The notes under the pieces are model-generated. The model saw only the letters and a program-made list of their open reading frames with translations. It was not told the origin of the DNA and ran no database searches. This document shows, one piece after another, positions 11,512-21,237 of a stretch of DNA of 54,332 nt. The stretch is taken from the NCBI GenBank assembly GCA_902608845.1, contig CACLPR010000006.1:1-54332 (forward strand), given 5' to 3'. Made by a program: the position numbers and the translations under genes. This stretch comes from an uncultured Pelagibacteraceae bacterium (GTDB taxonomy: Bacteria; Pseudomonadota; Alphaproteobacteria; Pelagibacterales; Pelagibacteraceae). Every line of letters begins with the position of its first letter. The first letter of the stretch is position 1.

Positions 11512-13350
11512 GTGGAACGTATAATTACAAAATCATTTGCTAGATTAATGGGCAGAGGTGTCCATAGGGGTTTCATAACCCACGAAGAATTAAACAAATC
11601 TCTAGGAAAAAGAAATCTGTCAAACGAAAATTTAGAGCAAGCTTTTATACATATTCTTGATGAAAAAATTATATTAGTTGAAAAAAAATCAGACTTTAAA
11701 GTTCTTAGAAAGAAAGATAATGGCTCTAAAGAAGAGGGTAAATCTATAGAAAAAAGTGATGACCCAATTCGAATGTACCTTAGAGAAATGGGAGGAGTAG
11801 AGCTTCTTTCCAGAGAAGGTGAAATTGCTATTGCTAAAAGAATAGAAGCTGGAAAAGACGTAATGTTAAACGCACTTTCACAAAGCCCCATTACCGCTCA
11901 ACAGTTTTTTGAATGGAATACAAAACTTCAAAATGATGAAATCTTGGTTAGAGAAATAATTGATATTGATACTAATTATATGGAAGATGAAGATACCGGT
12001 CAAAGTGCAAAACAAAAAAAATCAGATGAAGGAAATGACAACCAAAGTACTGATGACCAAAATAATGCTACAGACGACGACGAATTTAATCCAACACTTG
12101 CAGCTATGGAAACAGAGATCAAACCCAAAGTTTTGCAAACAGTTTATAATTTAACTAAAGAATATAATAAACTTATAAAATATCAGAAAGAAAAATTAGA
12201 CTGTGTATTAAATTCAAAACCATTTTCTCCTTCAAAAGAGAAAAATTATAAAAAAATTGTAGAAGATATTTTAGAGAATATTAAAACATTACAATTATCT
12301 CCCTCAGTATTAGAGGATTTAGTTCAAAAACATTATATAGAAAATCGTAAAATAATATCTTTAGAAGGAAATCTTTTAAGATTTGCAATTAATGAAAAGA
12401 TTTCTAGAGATGAATTCATAAAATTTTATGTTGGAAATGAAATCAACCCAAATTTAAAAAGTTTCTTAGATACCAATGACATATGGAAGAAATTTTTTCA
12501 AAAATATAAAGTGCAATTTAAAGATATTAGAGATAGATTAATTGAAATTAGCAATAAGCTTGGGCTATCAGTCACTGACTATAAGTTAATGGTTAGTAGA
12601 ATTCAAAAAGGTGAGAAAGAATCTAGAATTGCAAAAAAGGAGATGGTTGAAGCTAATTTAAGATTAGTTATTTCTATTGCTAAAAAATATACAAATAGGG
12701 GTCTGCAATTTTTAGATTTAATTCAAGAGGGAAATATAGGATTGATGAAAGCTGTAGATAAATTTGAATATAGAAGAGGATATAAATTCTCTACATATGC
12801 AACATGGTGGATTAGACAAGCAATAACGAGATCTATAGCAGACCAAGCTAGAACAATAAGAATACCTGTCCATATGATTGAGACAATTAATAAAATTGTT
12901 AGAACTCAACGTCTAATTTTGAGTGAGTTTGGTAGAGAGGCTACACCCGAAGAGCTCGCAAAAAAATTGAGAATGCCACTTGAAAAGGTAAGAAAAGTGT
13001 TAAAGATTTCAAAAGAACCAGTTTCGCTTGAGAAGCCAGTTGGAGATGAAGAAGATAGTAGTTTAGGAGATTTTATTGAGGATACAAAAGCGCTAGCACC
13101 ACTCGAGCAGGCAATTAAATCTAACCTAAGTGAGGCAACAACAAAGATACTTTCAACCTTAACCCCAAGAGAAGAAAGAGTTTTAAGAATGAGGTTTGGA
13201 GTTGGGATGAATACTGACCACACTTTGGAAGAAGTTGGTTTACAATTCTCCGTGACAAGAGAAAGAATTCGTCAAATTGAGGCGAAGGCACTTAGAAAAT
13301 TAAAACATCCCAGTCGATCAAAACAATTAAAAAGTTTCTTAGAAAGTTAA
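11512..13350 (+). CDS. rpoD: RNA polymerase primary sigma factor sigma-70
   Basis: [64 protein letters not shown] start. Confidence 0.97.
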   Translation: MERIITKSFARLMGRGVHRGFITHEELNKSLGKRNLSNENLEQAFIHILDEKIILVEKKSDFKVLRKKDNGSKEEGKSIEKSDDPIRMYLREMGGVELLSREGEIAIAKRIEAGKDVMLNALSQSPITAQQFFEWNTKLQNDEILVREIIDIDTNYMEDEDTGQSAKQKKSDEGNDNQSTDDQNNATDDDEFNPTLAAMETEIKPKVLQTVYNLTKEYNKLIKYQKEKLDCVLNSKPFSPSKEKNYKKIVEDILENIKTLQLSPSVLEDLVQKHYIENRKIISLEGNLLRFAINEKISRDEFIKFYVGNEINPNLKSFLDTNDIWKKFFQKYKVQFKDIRDRLIEISNKLGLSVTDYKLMVSRIQKGEKESRIAKKEMVEANLRLVISIAKKYTNRGLQFLDLIQEGNIGLMKAVDKFEYRRGYKFSTYATWWIRQAITRSIADQARTIRIPVHMIETINKIVRTQRLILSEFGREATPEELAKKLRMPLEKVRKVLKISKEPVSLEKPVGDEEDSSLGDFIEDTKALAPLEQAIKSNLSEATTKILSTLTPREERVLRMRFGVGMNTDHTLEEVGLQFSVTRERIRQIEAKALRKLKHPSRSKQLKSFLES

Positions 13351-13352
13351 TA

Positions 13353-13427
13353 GGGCCGTTAGCTCAATAGTAGAGTACTGCATTGACATTGCAGGGGTAG
13401 TTGGAGCGTAACCAACACGGCCCACCA
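13353..13427 (+). tRNA. tRNA-Val(GAC), atypical D- and T-loops, CCA encoded
   Basis: Cloverleaf: gggccgt/acggccc acceptor, gctc-AATAGTA-gagt D-arm, ctgca-TTGACAT-tgcag anticodon arm (GAC), gttgg-AGCGTAA-ccaac T-arm, discriminator A + CCA. Confidence 0.85.
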
Positions 13428-13488
13428 TTTTAATGAGTATCTATAATTGATAAGTATTAAAAAATGATATAATTAAGAATAACTTTTA

Positions 13489-13565
13489 GGGCCTGTAGCT
13501 CAGTTGGTTAGAGCAGTACACTCATAATGTATTGGTCCCAGGTTCGAGTCCTGGCGGGCCCACCA
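13489..13565 (+). tRNA. tRNA with CAT anticodon (elongator Met or Ile2; not resolved by eye)
   Basis: gggcctg/cgggccc acceptor, gtaca-CTCATAA-tgtat anticodon arm, canonical ccagg-TTCGAGT-cctgg T-arm, CCA encoded. Confidence 0.93.
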
Positions 13566-13566
13566 C

Positions 13567-14157
13567 CTACTTTATTATAAATTCCTCTAAAGATTTAAAG
13601 AGATAATTAATATCCCCCTCATTATTTTGCAATATAGATTTAAATTCTTCTTTTTGAGTTCTTGCTAAACTTAATCCTTCAACAATAAGATCTCTTATTA
13701 AAGGTCTTTCAGGGTTTTTAGTATAGATTCTCCAATCAATTTTTATTTCCGGGTTTTTAGATGTTTCTTCTAAAACAGTACTAACAATTGTATATTTTTC
13801 ATTAATTTTTTTTTCAGATACGATACTTATTTTCGGATCTGAGTAATCTACTAATCTACTAGAAAAACTTTTTAAGAAATAACTTTTAAACAGCTTTTTG
13901 TATTTAATTTTTTGATCTTCACTAAGGTTTTTACGGTATTTTCCTAGGGTATACATTCCAATACCATTAATATCAACACTAGTTTCAGCAATATTATTTA
14001 ATCTAATTATTTTAGCCTCAACAGGATCAGAGCTTGATAAAATGACTGATGCCTCATTAACTATCTCACTAATTAATTTACTTGGCTCTTTAGCAAACGA
14101 AATATTACTTAGAAATAAAATAAAAAAAAAAAAAGAAATTATTTTGATTTTAATCAT
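13567..14157 (-). CDS. mlaC: MlaC/Ttg2D-family phospholipid-binding ABC transport protein
   Basis: Signal peptide, then GMYTLGKYRKNLSEDQKIKYKKLFKSYFLKSFSSRL and DWRIY...IRDLIVEGLSLARTQKEEF, typical MlaC motifs. Confidence 0.88.
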   Translation of the reverse strand: MIKIKIISFFFFILFLSNISFAKEPSKLISEIVNEASVILSSSDPVEAKIIRLNNIAETSVDINGIGMYTLGKYRKNLSEDQKIKYKKLFKSYFLKSFSSRLVDYSDPKISIVSEKKINEKYTIVSTVLEETSKNPEIKIDWRIYTKNPERPLIRDLIVEGLSLARTQKEEFKSILQNNEGDINYLFKSLEEFIIK

Positions 14158-14163
14158 TAATAA

Positions 14164-14967
14164 TTATTGGGTATCTATTTCTTCCCAATCATCATCATTC
14201 ATTGTCTCAGTGGTTTCGTCTGAGTTCAGAATTTTTCTTTTTCTATCTTGTAAATACAAACTCCTAACCGATGCATATAAATCCATCGAATTATTCTCAA
14301 GACTATCAAAAGCCTCTAAATTTTTTGCTCTAAAATCTACACCAGCAGTTAATCTAGAATAGTAATAATCGGAATTTTCAAAGTATTTAGTGTCATTTGC
14401 TATTGTAATATTGTACCACATATCCCCACCACTAAAATTAGCAAGTGAACCTAGCGTATCTCTAACTGTTGTAGGACCAAGAACAGGTAAAACAAAATAA
14501 CACCCTTCTTTTACTCCCCAAGTTCCAAGAGTTTGTCCATAATCTTCTTTATCAAGTTTATTTAATCCATAATACGAAGCTACATCAAAAATTCCACCAA
14601 TTCCAAGTGTCGTATTGATAGAAAATCTTAATGTGTTTATTCCAGCTTCTTTAAATTGACCCTGTAATACATTGTTTGGTATGGTTACTACATTGGATAA
14701 ATTGTTTAAAGCATTACTTGTTCCGGATCTTATTGGTTTAGGTAAAAATCTATACCCTTTAGCGACCGGTTTAAAAAAAATTTTATCTAACCCCTGATTA
14801 AATGCAAAAATACCTCTGTTAATAGTCTCAAAACAGTCTTTTACTTCAGCACTTTGTTCTTTAGTCTTGCTATCTATTTCTAGACTTCCATCTGATCCTG
14901 CTTGTGAATTCAAGGTATAAACTTGAGAGATAATCGCAATTATAATTATTCTTAAAATCTTTTTCAT
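14164..14967 (-). CDS. mlaA: MlaA/VacJ family outer-membrane lipid asymmetry protein
   Basis: NRGIFAFNQGLDKIFFKPVAKGYRFLPKPIRSGTSNALNNL...DYGQTLGTWGVKEGCYFVLPVLGPTTVRDTLG. Confidence 0.93.
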   Translation of the reverse strand: MKKILRIIIIAIISQVYTLNSQAGSDGSLEIDSKTKEQSAEVKDCFETINRGIFAFNQGLDKIFFKPVAKGYRFLPKPIRSGTSNALNNLSNVVTIPNNVLQGQFKEAGINTLRFSINTTLGIGGIFDVASYYGLNKLDKEDYGQTLGTWGVKEGCYFVLPVLGPTTVRDTLGSLANFSGGDMWYNITIANDTKYFENSDYYYSRLTAGVDFRAKNLEAFDSLENNSMDLYASVRSLYLQDRKRKILNSDETTETMNDDDWEEIDTQ

Positions 14968-15022
14968 TAATCCTGTTTATATTATATCTTCTATTTATTG
15001 AAAGATTTAATTGTTCGAAATA

Positions 15023-15757
15023 ATGCAGAAAAATGTTAAAAAAATGACCCTTAATTACTCACCTAATTTTAATCTTAAAAAAAGAAATAAAAAAAAAATA
15101 AAGTATTTAATTTATCATTATACTGGAATGAAAAATGATAAATTAGCAATTAAAAAGCTAACTAATTTTAATTCTAATGTAAGTTGTCATTATTATATAA
15201 CTAAATCAGGAAAACTTATACAAATGGTTCCTGATTTATATGTTGCTTGGCATGCTGGAGAGTCTTACTGGGGTGATGATAAGTCTATAAATTACAAATC
15301 AATAGGCATTGAAATTTCTAATCCTGGTCATGGAAATGGGTACAGAAATTTTAGTGACAAGCAAATTAAATGTTTAATTAGAATTTCAAAATTAATAATT
15401 AAAAAATACAATATTAATAAAAATAAAATTTTAGGCCATTCAGATATAGCACCTTTTAGAAAAATAGATCCAGGGGAAAAATTTCCTTGGAAATTTTTAA
15501 ACAAAAAAAAAATTGGAATATGGCATAATGCTAATTCTAAAAAACTTAAATCATTAAGAAAAAAAAATTCTAAAGAAAATTTAAGTGAATTTATTAAATA
15601 TTTAAAAAAAGTTGGTTATAATATTGAATACTCTAATCTGAAAGAGCTTAAAAAAATTATAAAAGTTTTTCAAATGAGGTTTAGACCTGCGTTAGTAAAT
15701 GGAAAATTTGATTTGGAATGCTTTAATATTGCAAAATCCCTTAATAATATTAAATAA
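15023..15757 (+). CDS. N-acetylmuramoyl-L-alanine amidase (AmiD/AmpD-like)
   Basis: YLIYHYTGM, VSCHYYITKSGKLIQMVPDLYVAWHAGESYW, ILGHSDIAPFRKIDPGEKFPW. Exact start uncertain (15011 in track). Confidence 0.88.
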   Translation: MQKNVKKMTLNYSPNFNLKKRNKKKIKYLIYHYTGMKNDKLAIKKLTNFNSNVSCHYYITKSGKLIQMVPDLYVAWHAGESYWGDDKSINYKSIGIEISNPGHGNGYRNFSDKQIKCLIRISKLIIKKYNINKNKILGHSDIAPFRKIDPGEKFPWKFLNKKKIGIWHNANSKKLKSLRKKNSKENLSEFIKYLKKVGYNIEYSNLKELKKIIKVFQMRFRPALVNGKFDLECFNIAKSLNNIK

Positions 15758-15798
15758 TTATTTATTGAATTATATTAAAAAATTTATATTCTTCTATT

Positions 15799-16154
15799 GC
15801 CAGATAAATGACTTATCGCTTTAATTTATTAAAGAGGAAAGTCCGGGCTCTACAAAGACACAGTGCCAGTTAATAACTGGCGGGGGCGACCCTAGGGATA
15901 GTGCCACAGAAAATAAACCGCCTTATCAAGGCAAGGGTGAAAAGGTGTGGTAAGAGCACACCGGCTATGTTGGTAACAGCTAGCGCATGGAAAACCCCAC
16001 TGGGAGCAAGACTGAGTAGAGATGACACTGTTAGAAATAACGAAAAGCAGTCTTTGGCTAGTCATCTGGGTTAGTTGCTTGAGCCTTAAAGTGATTTAAG
16101 GCCTAGAGAAATGATAAGTTTAAATGACAGAACCCGGCTTATATTTTATCTGGC
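15799..16154 (+). ncRNA. rnpB: RNase P RNA (bacterial class A)
   Basis: gaggaaagtccgggctc near the 5' end, acagaacccggctta near the 3' end, terminal pairing gccagataaa / ttttatctggc, GGTAACAG-type internal elements. Confidence 0.95.
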
Positions 16155-16265
16155 AAAATCATAACCTTATAATTTTTATCTACTATTTGATTAAATCAAA
16201 ATTCTATTTTGCAATATTGTAGAAATTAAGAACAAATCAAGAATACCCAATTGTAATATTAGGTA

Positions 16266-16294
16266 TTGACGATTAAATCTTAAACCCATAATAT
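16266..16294 (+). promoter_or_regulatory. Predicted sigma-70 promoter for mraZ-ftsZ: TTGACG-N17-TAATAT
   Basis: TTGACG at 16266-16271, 17-nt spacer, TAATAT at 16289-16294, 34 nt before the mraZ ATG. Confidence 0.65.
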
Positions 16295-16310
16295 CCCATA
16301 AAATCCCAAA
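16285..16310 (-). promoter_or_regulatory. Three phased MraZ-type boxes (TGGG repeats, 10-bp period)
   Basis: Plus strand cccataatatcccataaaatccca; on the minus strand TGGGATTTTA TGGGATATTA TGGG, CCC starting at 16285, 16295, 16305. Confidence 0.75.
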
Positions 16311-16327
16311 TAAGGAATTTATGGATT

Positions 16328-16783
16328 ATGTTTTTATCTACTTACGAAAACAAATTAGACAAAAAAGGAAGGGTGTCAGTGCCTGCTAGTTTTAGAAGCT
16401 ATCTCTCTAATACAGGATACAACGGAATCGTATGTTTTCCATCATTTAATAATCAGTCAATTGAGGCTTGGCCTCAAGATAGAATTGAAAAAATCTCAAA
16501 TGCAATAGACACTTTAAATCCATTTGAGGATAAGAAAGATTATTTTGCAACCTCAATACTATCGCAAAGTGTTAACTTACAATTTGATAGCGAGGGAAGA
16601 ATTCTCATTACAGAAAAATTATTAAAACATGCAAAAATAAAAAATAGCATGCTGTTTGTTGGTCAAGGAAAAACCTTCCAAATATGGGAACCAACAAGTT
16701 TTGAAAAATTTAGGGTCACTGCTAGAAAAAAATCTAACATTAATAGGGCTAACCTTAAATGGGAGCAAAAACTTAATAACTAA
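16328..16783 (+). CDS. mraZ: Transcriptional regulator / division protein MraZ
   Basis: FLSTYENKLDKKGRVSVPASFR and FDSEGRILITEKLLKHAKI, the two MraZ repeats. Confidence 0.95.
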   Translation: MFLSTYENKLDKKGRVSVPASFRSYLSNTGYNGIVCFPSFNNQSIEAWPQDRIEKISNAIDTLNPFEDKKDYFATSILSQSVNLQFDSEGRILITEKLLKHAKIKNSMLFVGQGKTFQIWEPTSFEKFRVTARKKSNINRANLKWEQKLNN

Positions 16784-16793
16784 CGGGGGATAA

Positions 16794-18257
16794 ATGACAA
16801 TTAATTTTAAAGCACCAGATATTAAAGAGTTGAAACCAAGAATATTAGTTCTTGGTATCGGAGGAGCAGGAGGTAATGCAATCAATGGAATGATTGAGTC
16901 AGGTTTACAAGGAGTAGAGTTTATAGCTGTAAATACTGATGCTCAGGATTTAAGACTAAGCCATGCACAAACTAAAATCCAAATGGGATTAAATTTAACA
17001 AAAGGATTAGGTGCTGGATCAAAGTTAGATATAGGTGAAGCTGCTGCTGATGAGTCCTTAAATGAGATTGTTAATGTTCTTCAAGGATCTAACATGGTTT
17101 TCATAACTGCAGGAATGGGTGGTGGTACCGGAACGGGTGCTGCCCATGTTATTGCTCGTGCTGCTAAAGAATTAAATATATTAACGATCGGAGTTGTTAC
17201 CCTACCTTTCTTATATGAAGGTCCTTCAAGAATGAGAAAAGCAAATCAAGGTCTTGAGGAATTAAGAAAACATGTAGACACTATAATTGTAGTTCCAAAT
17301 CAAAATTTATTTAAAATTGCAAGTGAACAAACTACATTTGAAGAGTCGTTTTTGCTATCTAATGATGTGCTAAAGCATGGAGTTCAAAGTATTACTGATC
17401 TTATGGTAAGACCTGGGTTAATAAATTTGGATTTTGCTGATGTTGAAACAGTTATGAGTTCGATGGGTAAGGCCATGATGGGCACTGGTCAGGCCGAAGG
17501 CGAAGGAAGAGCGGTTAAAGCTGCTGAGATGGCTATAAGCAATCCTCTTATAGATGATTACACATTAAAAGGAGCTAAGGGCTTATTAGTAAATATCACT
17601 GGTGGAAAGGATCTTAAACTTTTTGAAGTAGATGAAGCTGTTAATAAAGTTAGAGCTGAAGTAGATCCAGAAGCAGAACTAATAATTGGAGCAATTACAG
17701 ATGAAAGTCTTGATGGTTTAATGAGAGTTTCAATTGTAGCTACTTCTCTTGATGGTCAACAACCAGAGCCAAAATCAGTCATTAATATGGTTCATAGAAT
17801 ACAAAATAGAAATCCTGGATATTCTGACTTTTCTAATACAGGTTCTTCTCAAGCTTTTGCATTCTCTAACCAAAACAGCTCAATCATGACTAATGGGGCA
17901 AATGCTCTTAAGATAGAAGAAGGGATTAAAGCTGAAACCGAAAGTCAAACAACATCTGAAACTGATAATTCAGAAGAATTAGTAAGTTCGACAAATATTA
18001 CAGAGGAAACAAATACTCAAGAGAATGAATCATCCACAGCTTCCGATCAGTCTTTTGAAACAGATGAAAGCAACTCCTCTCCATCAAATGGATTGGAGAA
18101 TTTTGATTTTGATGAAGAAACACCTGAGCTATTTAATTCTGATGGATCAATTAGTGAAACTGAAGAAGAAACTTCATTGTTAAAGGAAACAAGCACAACA
18201 ATAGAAGAAGAAGACGATTTAGAAATTCCAGCATTTTTGAGAAGACAAAAAAATTAA
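16794..18257 (+). CDS. ftsZ: Cell division GTPase FtsZ
   Basis: [29 protein letters not shown] tubulin signature, C-terminal conserved peptide [13 protein letters not shown]. Confidence 0.98.
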   Translation: MTINFKAPDIKELKPRILVLGIGGAGGNAINGMIESGLQGVEFIAVNTDAQDLRLSHAQTKIQMGLNLTKGLGAGSKLDIGEAAADESLNEIVNVLQGSNMVFITAGMGGGTGTGAAHVIARAAKELNILTIGVVTLPFLYEGPSRMRKANQGLEELRKHVDTIIVVPNQNLFKIASEQTTFEESFLLSNDVLKHGVQSITDLMVRPGLINLDFADVETVMSSMGKAMMGTGQAEGEGRAVKAAEMAISNPLIDDYTLKGAKGLLVNITGGKDLKLFEVDEAVNKVRAEVDPEAELIIGAITDESLDGLMRVSIVATSLDGQQPEPKSVINMVHRIQNRNPGYSDFSNTGSSQAFAFSNQNSSIMTNGANALKIEEGIKAETESQTTSETDNSEELVSSTNITEETNTQENESSTASDQSFETDESNSSPSNGLENFDFDEETPELFNSDGSISETEEETSLLKETSTTIEEEDDLEIPAFLRRQKN

Positions 18258-18275
18258 TGGTCTTCAAGAAAATAA

Positions 18276-19271
18276 ATGAATGCCACCATAAATCTGGAAA
18301 ACAAACATTTTCCAGTTCTGCTAAAAGAATTAATTAGCATTATTTCCCCTCTTTATGGTGGCACATTTATTGATTGTACTTTTGGTCAAGGGGGATATTC
18401 AGAAAAAATTCTTGAAAATAAACAAAACAATATTATTGCATTAGATAGGGACAAAGATGTCTTAAGCAGCACATCAAAATTCCAAAAAAAGTATGATAAA
18501 AGATTTAAATTTTACAATCTTAAATTTTCTCAATTAGATCAAATCAAATTAAAAAATCATAAAATAAAAGGAATTATTTTTGATTTAGGATATTCATTTA
18601 ACCAAATCAAAAATTCCCAAAAAGGTTTATCTTTTTCTGATAAAGGAAAGCTAAATATGAGAATGGGTATAAATGATTTTTCAGCAAATGAGATCATATC
18701 CAATATGGATGAAAATAACCTTGCTAAAGTATTTAAAGTATTTGGCGACGAAAAATATTCAAAAAAAATAGCAAAAAAAATAGTAGAAAAAAGAAAAGAT
18801 AAAAACATAAAAACAGAAGACTTAGTTCAAATTATAGATAATGTTAAAAAATATCAAAAAACAAAAATACATAACTCCACTAAAGTTTTTCAGGCTTTAA
18901 GAATACTAGTGAATAAAGAAATTAGTGAATTAATAAATGGCTTGATAAATTCATTTAATTTAATTCCAACAGGTGGCATTATAGCTGTAGTTAGTTTTCA
19001 CTCAATAGAGGATAGAATTGTCAAATTTTTTTTTAAACACTATTCTGAGGAAAGAAATTCCTCAAGATATTTACCTGAAACAGAGATCCCAAAAAAATGC
19101 TTTAAATTAATTAATAAAAAACCTATTTTACCAAGTTCAAGTGAGATAAAAAAAAACCCACCTTCAAGATCAGCTAAATTAAGGTATGGAATTAAAACTA
19201 ATGATAAATGTGATTTTAGTGAATTTAGAGAAAAATTTAAAAATTTAATAAATATTGAGGATCTAAGATAA
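18276..19271 (+). CDS. rsmH: 16S rRNA m4C1402 methyltransferase
   Basis: HFPVLLKELISIISPLYGGTFIDCTFGQGGYSEKIL; VVSFHSIEDRIVKFFF. Confidence 0.96.
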   Translation: MNATINLENKHFPVLLKELISIISPLYGGTFIDCTFGQGGYSEKILENKQNNIIALDRDKDVLSSTSKFQKKYDKRFKFYNLKFSQLDQIKLKNHKIKGIIFDLGYSFNQIKNSQKGLSFSDKGKLNMRMGINDFSANEIISNMDENNLAKVFKVFGDEKYSKKIAKKIVEKRKDKNIKTEDLVQIIDNVKKYQKTKIHNSTKVFQALRILVNKEISELINGLINSFNLIPTGGIIAVVSFHSIEDRIVKFFFKHYSEERNSSRYLPETEIPKKCFKLINKKPILPSSSEIKKNPPSRSAKLRYGIKTNDKCDFSEFREKFKNLINIEDLR

Positions 19272-19275
19272 TTTA

Positions 19276-19581
19276 ATGAAAAAATTATTTTTTTTTGTAC
19301 CTATAATTTTTTTAATATTTGCAACAACTTTAACTAAAAACTCCACAAAAACACTTGATAAAGAAATTTTTGAATTAAAAGAAAATATTAGAATATTAGA
19401 AGATCGTTATGAACTGACTTTGCTTGATTATAGTATTTTAACTTCACCAAAAAAACTAATGGAGTATCAACAATTTTACTTTGAGGATAAATTTATTCAA
19501 AAGAAAATAGAAAATTTGAGCAAAATTGAATTTTTAGGTGATAATTTAAAAATTAATAAAATGGGTAAAATTGATGAGTGA
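19276..19581 (+). CDS. ftsL: FtsL-like division protein (one TM segment plus coiled coil)
   Basis: Position between rsmH and ftsI; N-terminal hydrophobic segment, then a predicted coiled coil. Confidence 0.6.
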   Translation: MKKLFFFVPIIFLIFATTLTKNSTKTLDKEIFELKENIRILEDRYELTLLDYSILTSPKKLMEYQQFYFEDKFIQKKIENLSKIEFLGDNLKINKMGKIDE

Positions 19582-21226
19582 ATTAGATAATCACTCCCAA
19601 AATTCTGATAAATTTAATGATATCTTTTCATATAAAGAAAATAAATCACATCTTAAAATATCTTTTGAAAGAATAGCATTTATTTTTTTTGTATTTTTCA
19701 TTTTAGCAATTATTTTTTCGTCCAAGGTAATATTATTGAGTTTAAAAGAAATCCCCGAAATTCAAAAAATAGTTAAAAAAGATAATTTCAGATCTAGTAT
19801 ATTAGATAATGAGGGAAGTATTTTGGCTAAAAGTGTTCCTATAGTTAATATAGGGATTAACCCCAATTTAGTAATTAACAAAGAAAAATTGTTAATTTCT
19901 CTTAAGTTGATCTTTCCTGATAAAAGTTTTGATAAAGAAATGTATGGAAAAAAATTCTTTTATGTTAAAAAAAAAATTAGTCCTGAAAAACTTAAGCAAG
20001 TTCTTCTTTTAGGAGATAAATCCTTTATTCAAGAGGATAGCATAGCAAGAGTTTACCCAAATGGAAAATTATTTAGCCATGTAATTGGTCAAATCGATAA
20101 TGATAATAATGGTATATCAGGAATCGAAAAAACTTTTGATTATGAGCTAACAACCACAAAAGAACCTTTAAAATTAACCCTTGATACAGATCTTCAATAT
20201 TTAATTAAAGAAGAGTTATCAAAATCTAAAGATATATTTCAAAATATTGGAAGTGCTGCAATTTTAATGGATATTAATGATGGTAACATTTTATCTATGG
20301 TATCTCTTCCAGACTTTGATCTTAATAAAAGAGAAAAAATAAATGACGTAAAATATATTAATAGAGCGACAAAAGGTGTTTATGAATTTGGATCTGTATT
20401 TAAAACTTTTACTTTGGCTGCAGGTTTACAATACAATGTTGTTGAACCATATACAGAATTTAAAGACCTTAAAAAAAAAATTACGTGTGCAGGAAATTCT
20501 ATATCTGAATATGATGATAAAATACCATCAGATTTAACAGCAGAAGAGATTCTTATTAGATCAGGCAATATTGGTTCTGTTAGAATAGCTGAAAAAGTTG
20601 GTATTGAAAATTATAATGAGTTTCTTCAAACTATTGGAATTTTATCAAATTTACAATTCGATATACAGGAAGTAGGCACAACCCAATTAGGTAGATGGGG
20701 TAAATGTAAACTTGCAACAGTTGCATTTGGTCATGGGATAGCTACAACTTTATTACAACTTTCAAAAGGCTATTCAATTATAAGTAATGGAGGATATGAA
20801 ATAATACCTACGTTATTGAAGAAGGAAAAATTACAAAGACAAAGAATACTTAATGAAAACTTATCAGAAACAATTAATCCTATTCTTAGAAAAATTGTAT
20901 CAACAAAAGAAGGAACAGCAGGTTTTGCTGATGTAAAGGGTTACGAAATAGGCGGAAAAACGGGTACTGCCGATCAACCCTTAATGGGTGGGTATTCTAA
21001 AAAGAAAGTTAACACGTTTGCATCAGTTTTTCCGACCTCGGACCCAAAATTTGTATTAGCGGTAATGTTAGATGAACCCAAAGCAAATAGAGAATTTGTC
21101 TATCATTATAGAGATGGCAGATATCCTTATAAGGGGAATTGGAGAAATACAGCGGGCTGGACCACTGTCTGGGTAGCTGGTCAGATAATAGATAAGATCG
21201 GGCCAATTTTAGCCACAAAATATTAA
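19571..21226 (+). CDS. ftsI: Peptidoglycan transpeptidase FtsI (PBP3)
   Basis: FGSVFKTFT (SxxK), SGNIGSVRIAE (SxN), GGKTGTAD (KTG). Confidence 0.95.
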   Translation: MMSELDNHSQNSDKFNDIFSYKENKSHLKISFERIAFIFFVFFILAIIFSSKVILLSLKEIPEIQKIVKKDNFRSSILDNEGSILAKSVPIVNIGINPNLVINKEKLLISLKLIFPDKSFDKEMYGKKFFYVKKKISPEKLKQVLLLGDKSFIQEDSIARVYPNGKLFSHVIGQIDNDNNGISGIEKTFDYELTTTKEPLKLTLDTDLQYLIKEELSKSKDIFQNIGSAAILMDINDGNILSMVSLPDFDLNKREKINDVKYINRATKGVYEFGSVFKTFTLAAGLQYNVVEPYTEFKDLKKKITCAGNSISEYDDKIPSDLTAEEILIRSGNIGSVRIAEKVGIENYNEFLQTIGILSNLQFDIQEVGTTQLGRWGKCKLATVAFGHGIATTLLQLSKGYSIISNGGYEIIPTLLKKEKLQRQRILNENLSETINPILRKIVSTKEGTAGFADVKGYEIGGKTGTADQPLMGGYSKKKVNTFASVFPTSDPKFVLAVMLDEPKANREFVYHYRDGRYPYKGNWRNTAGWTTVWVAGQIIDKIGPILATKY

Positions 21227-21237
21227 GAGCGTAAATC

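Noticed and set aside
11454-13223. ORFs overlapping rpoD (11454-11891 -, 11960-12154 +, 12718-12909 -, 12906-13223 -)
   Set aside because: Shadow frames of rpoD; low-complexity or Ser/Phe-rich, no independent start signals.
15758-16327. Riboswitch in the rnpB-mraZ region
   Set aside because: 15799-16154 is fully explained by RNase P RNA; the rest shows promoter/operator features but no recognisable riboswitch core.
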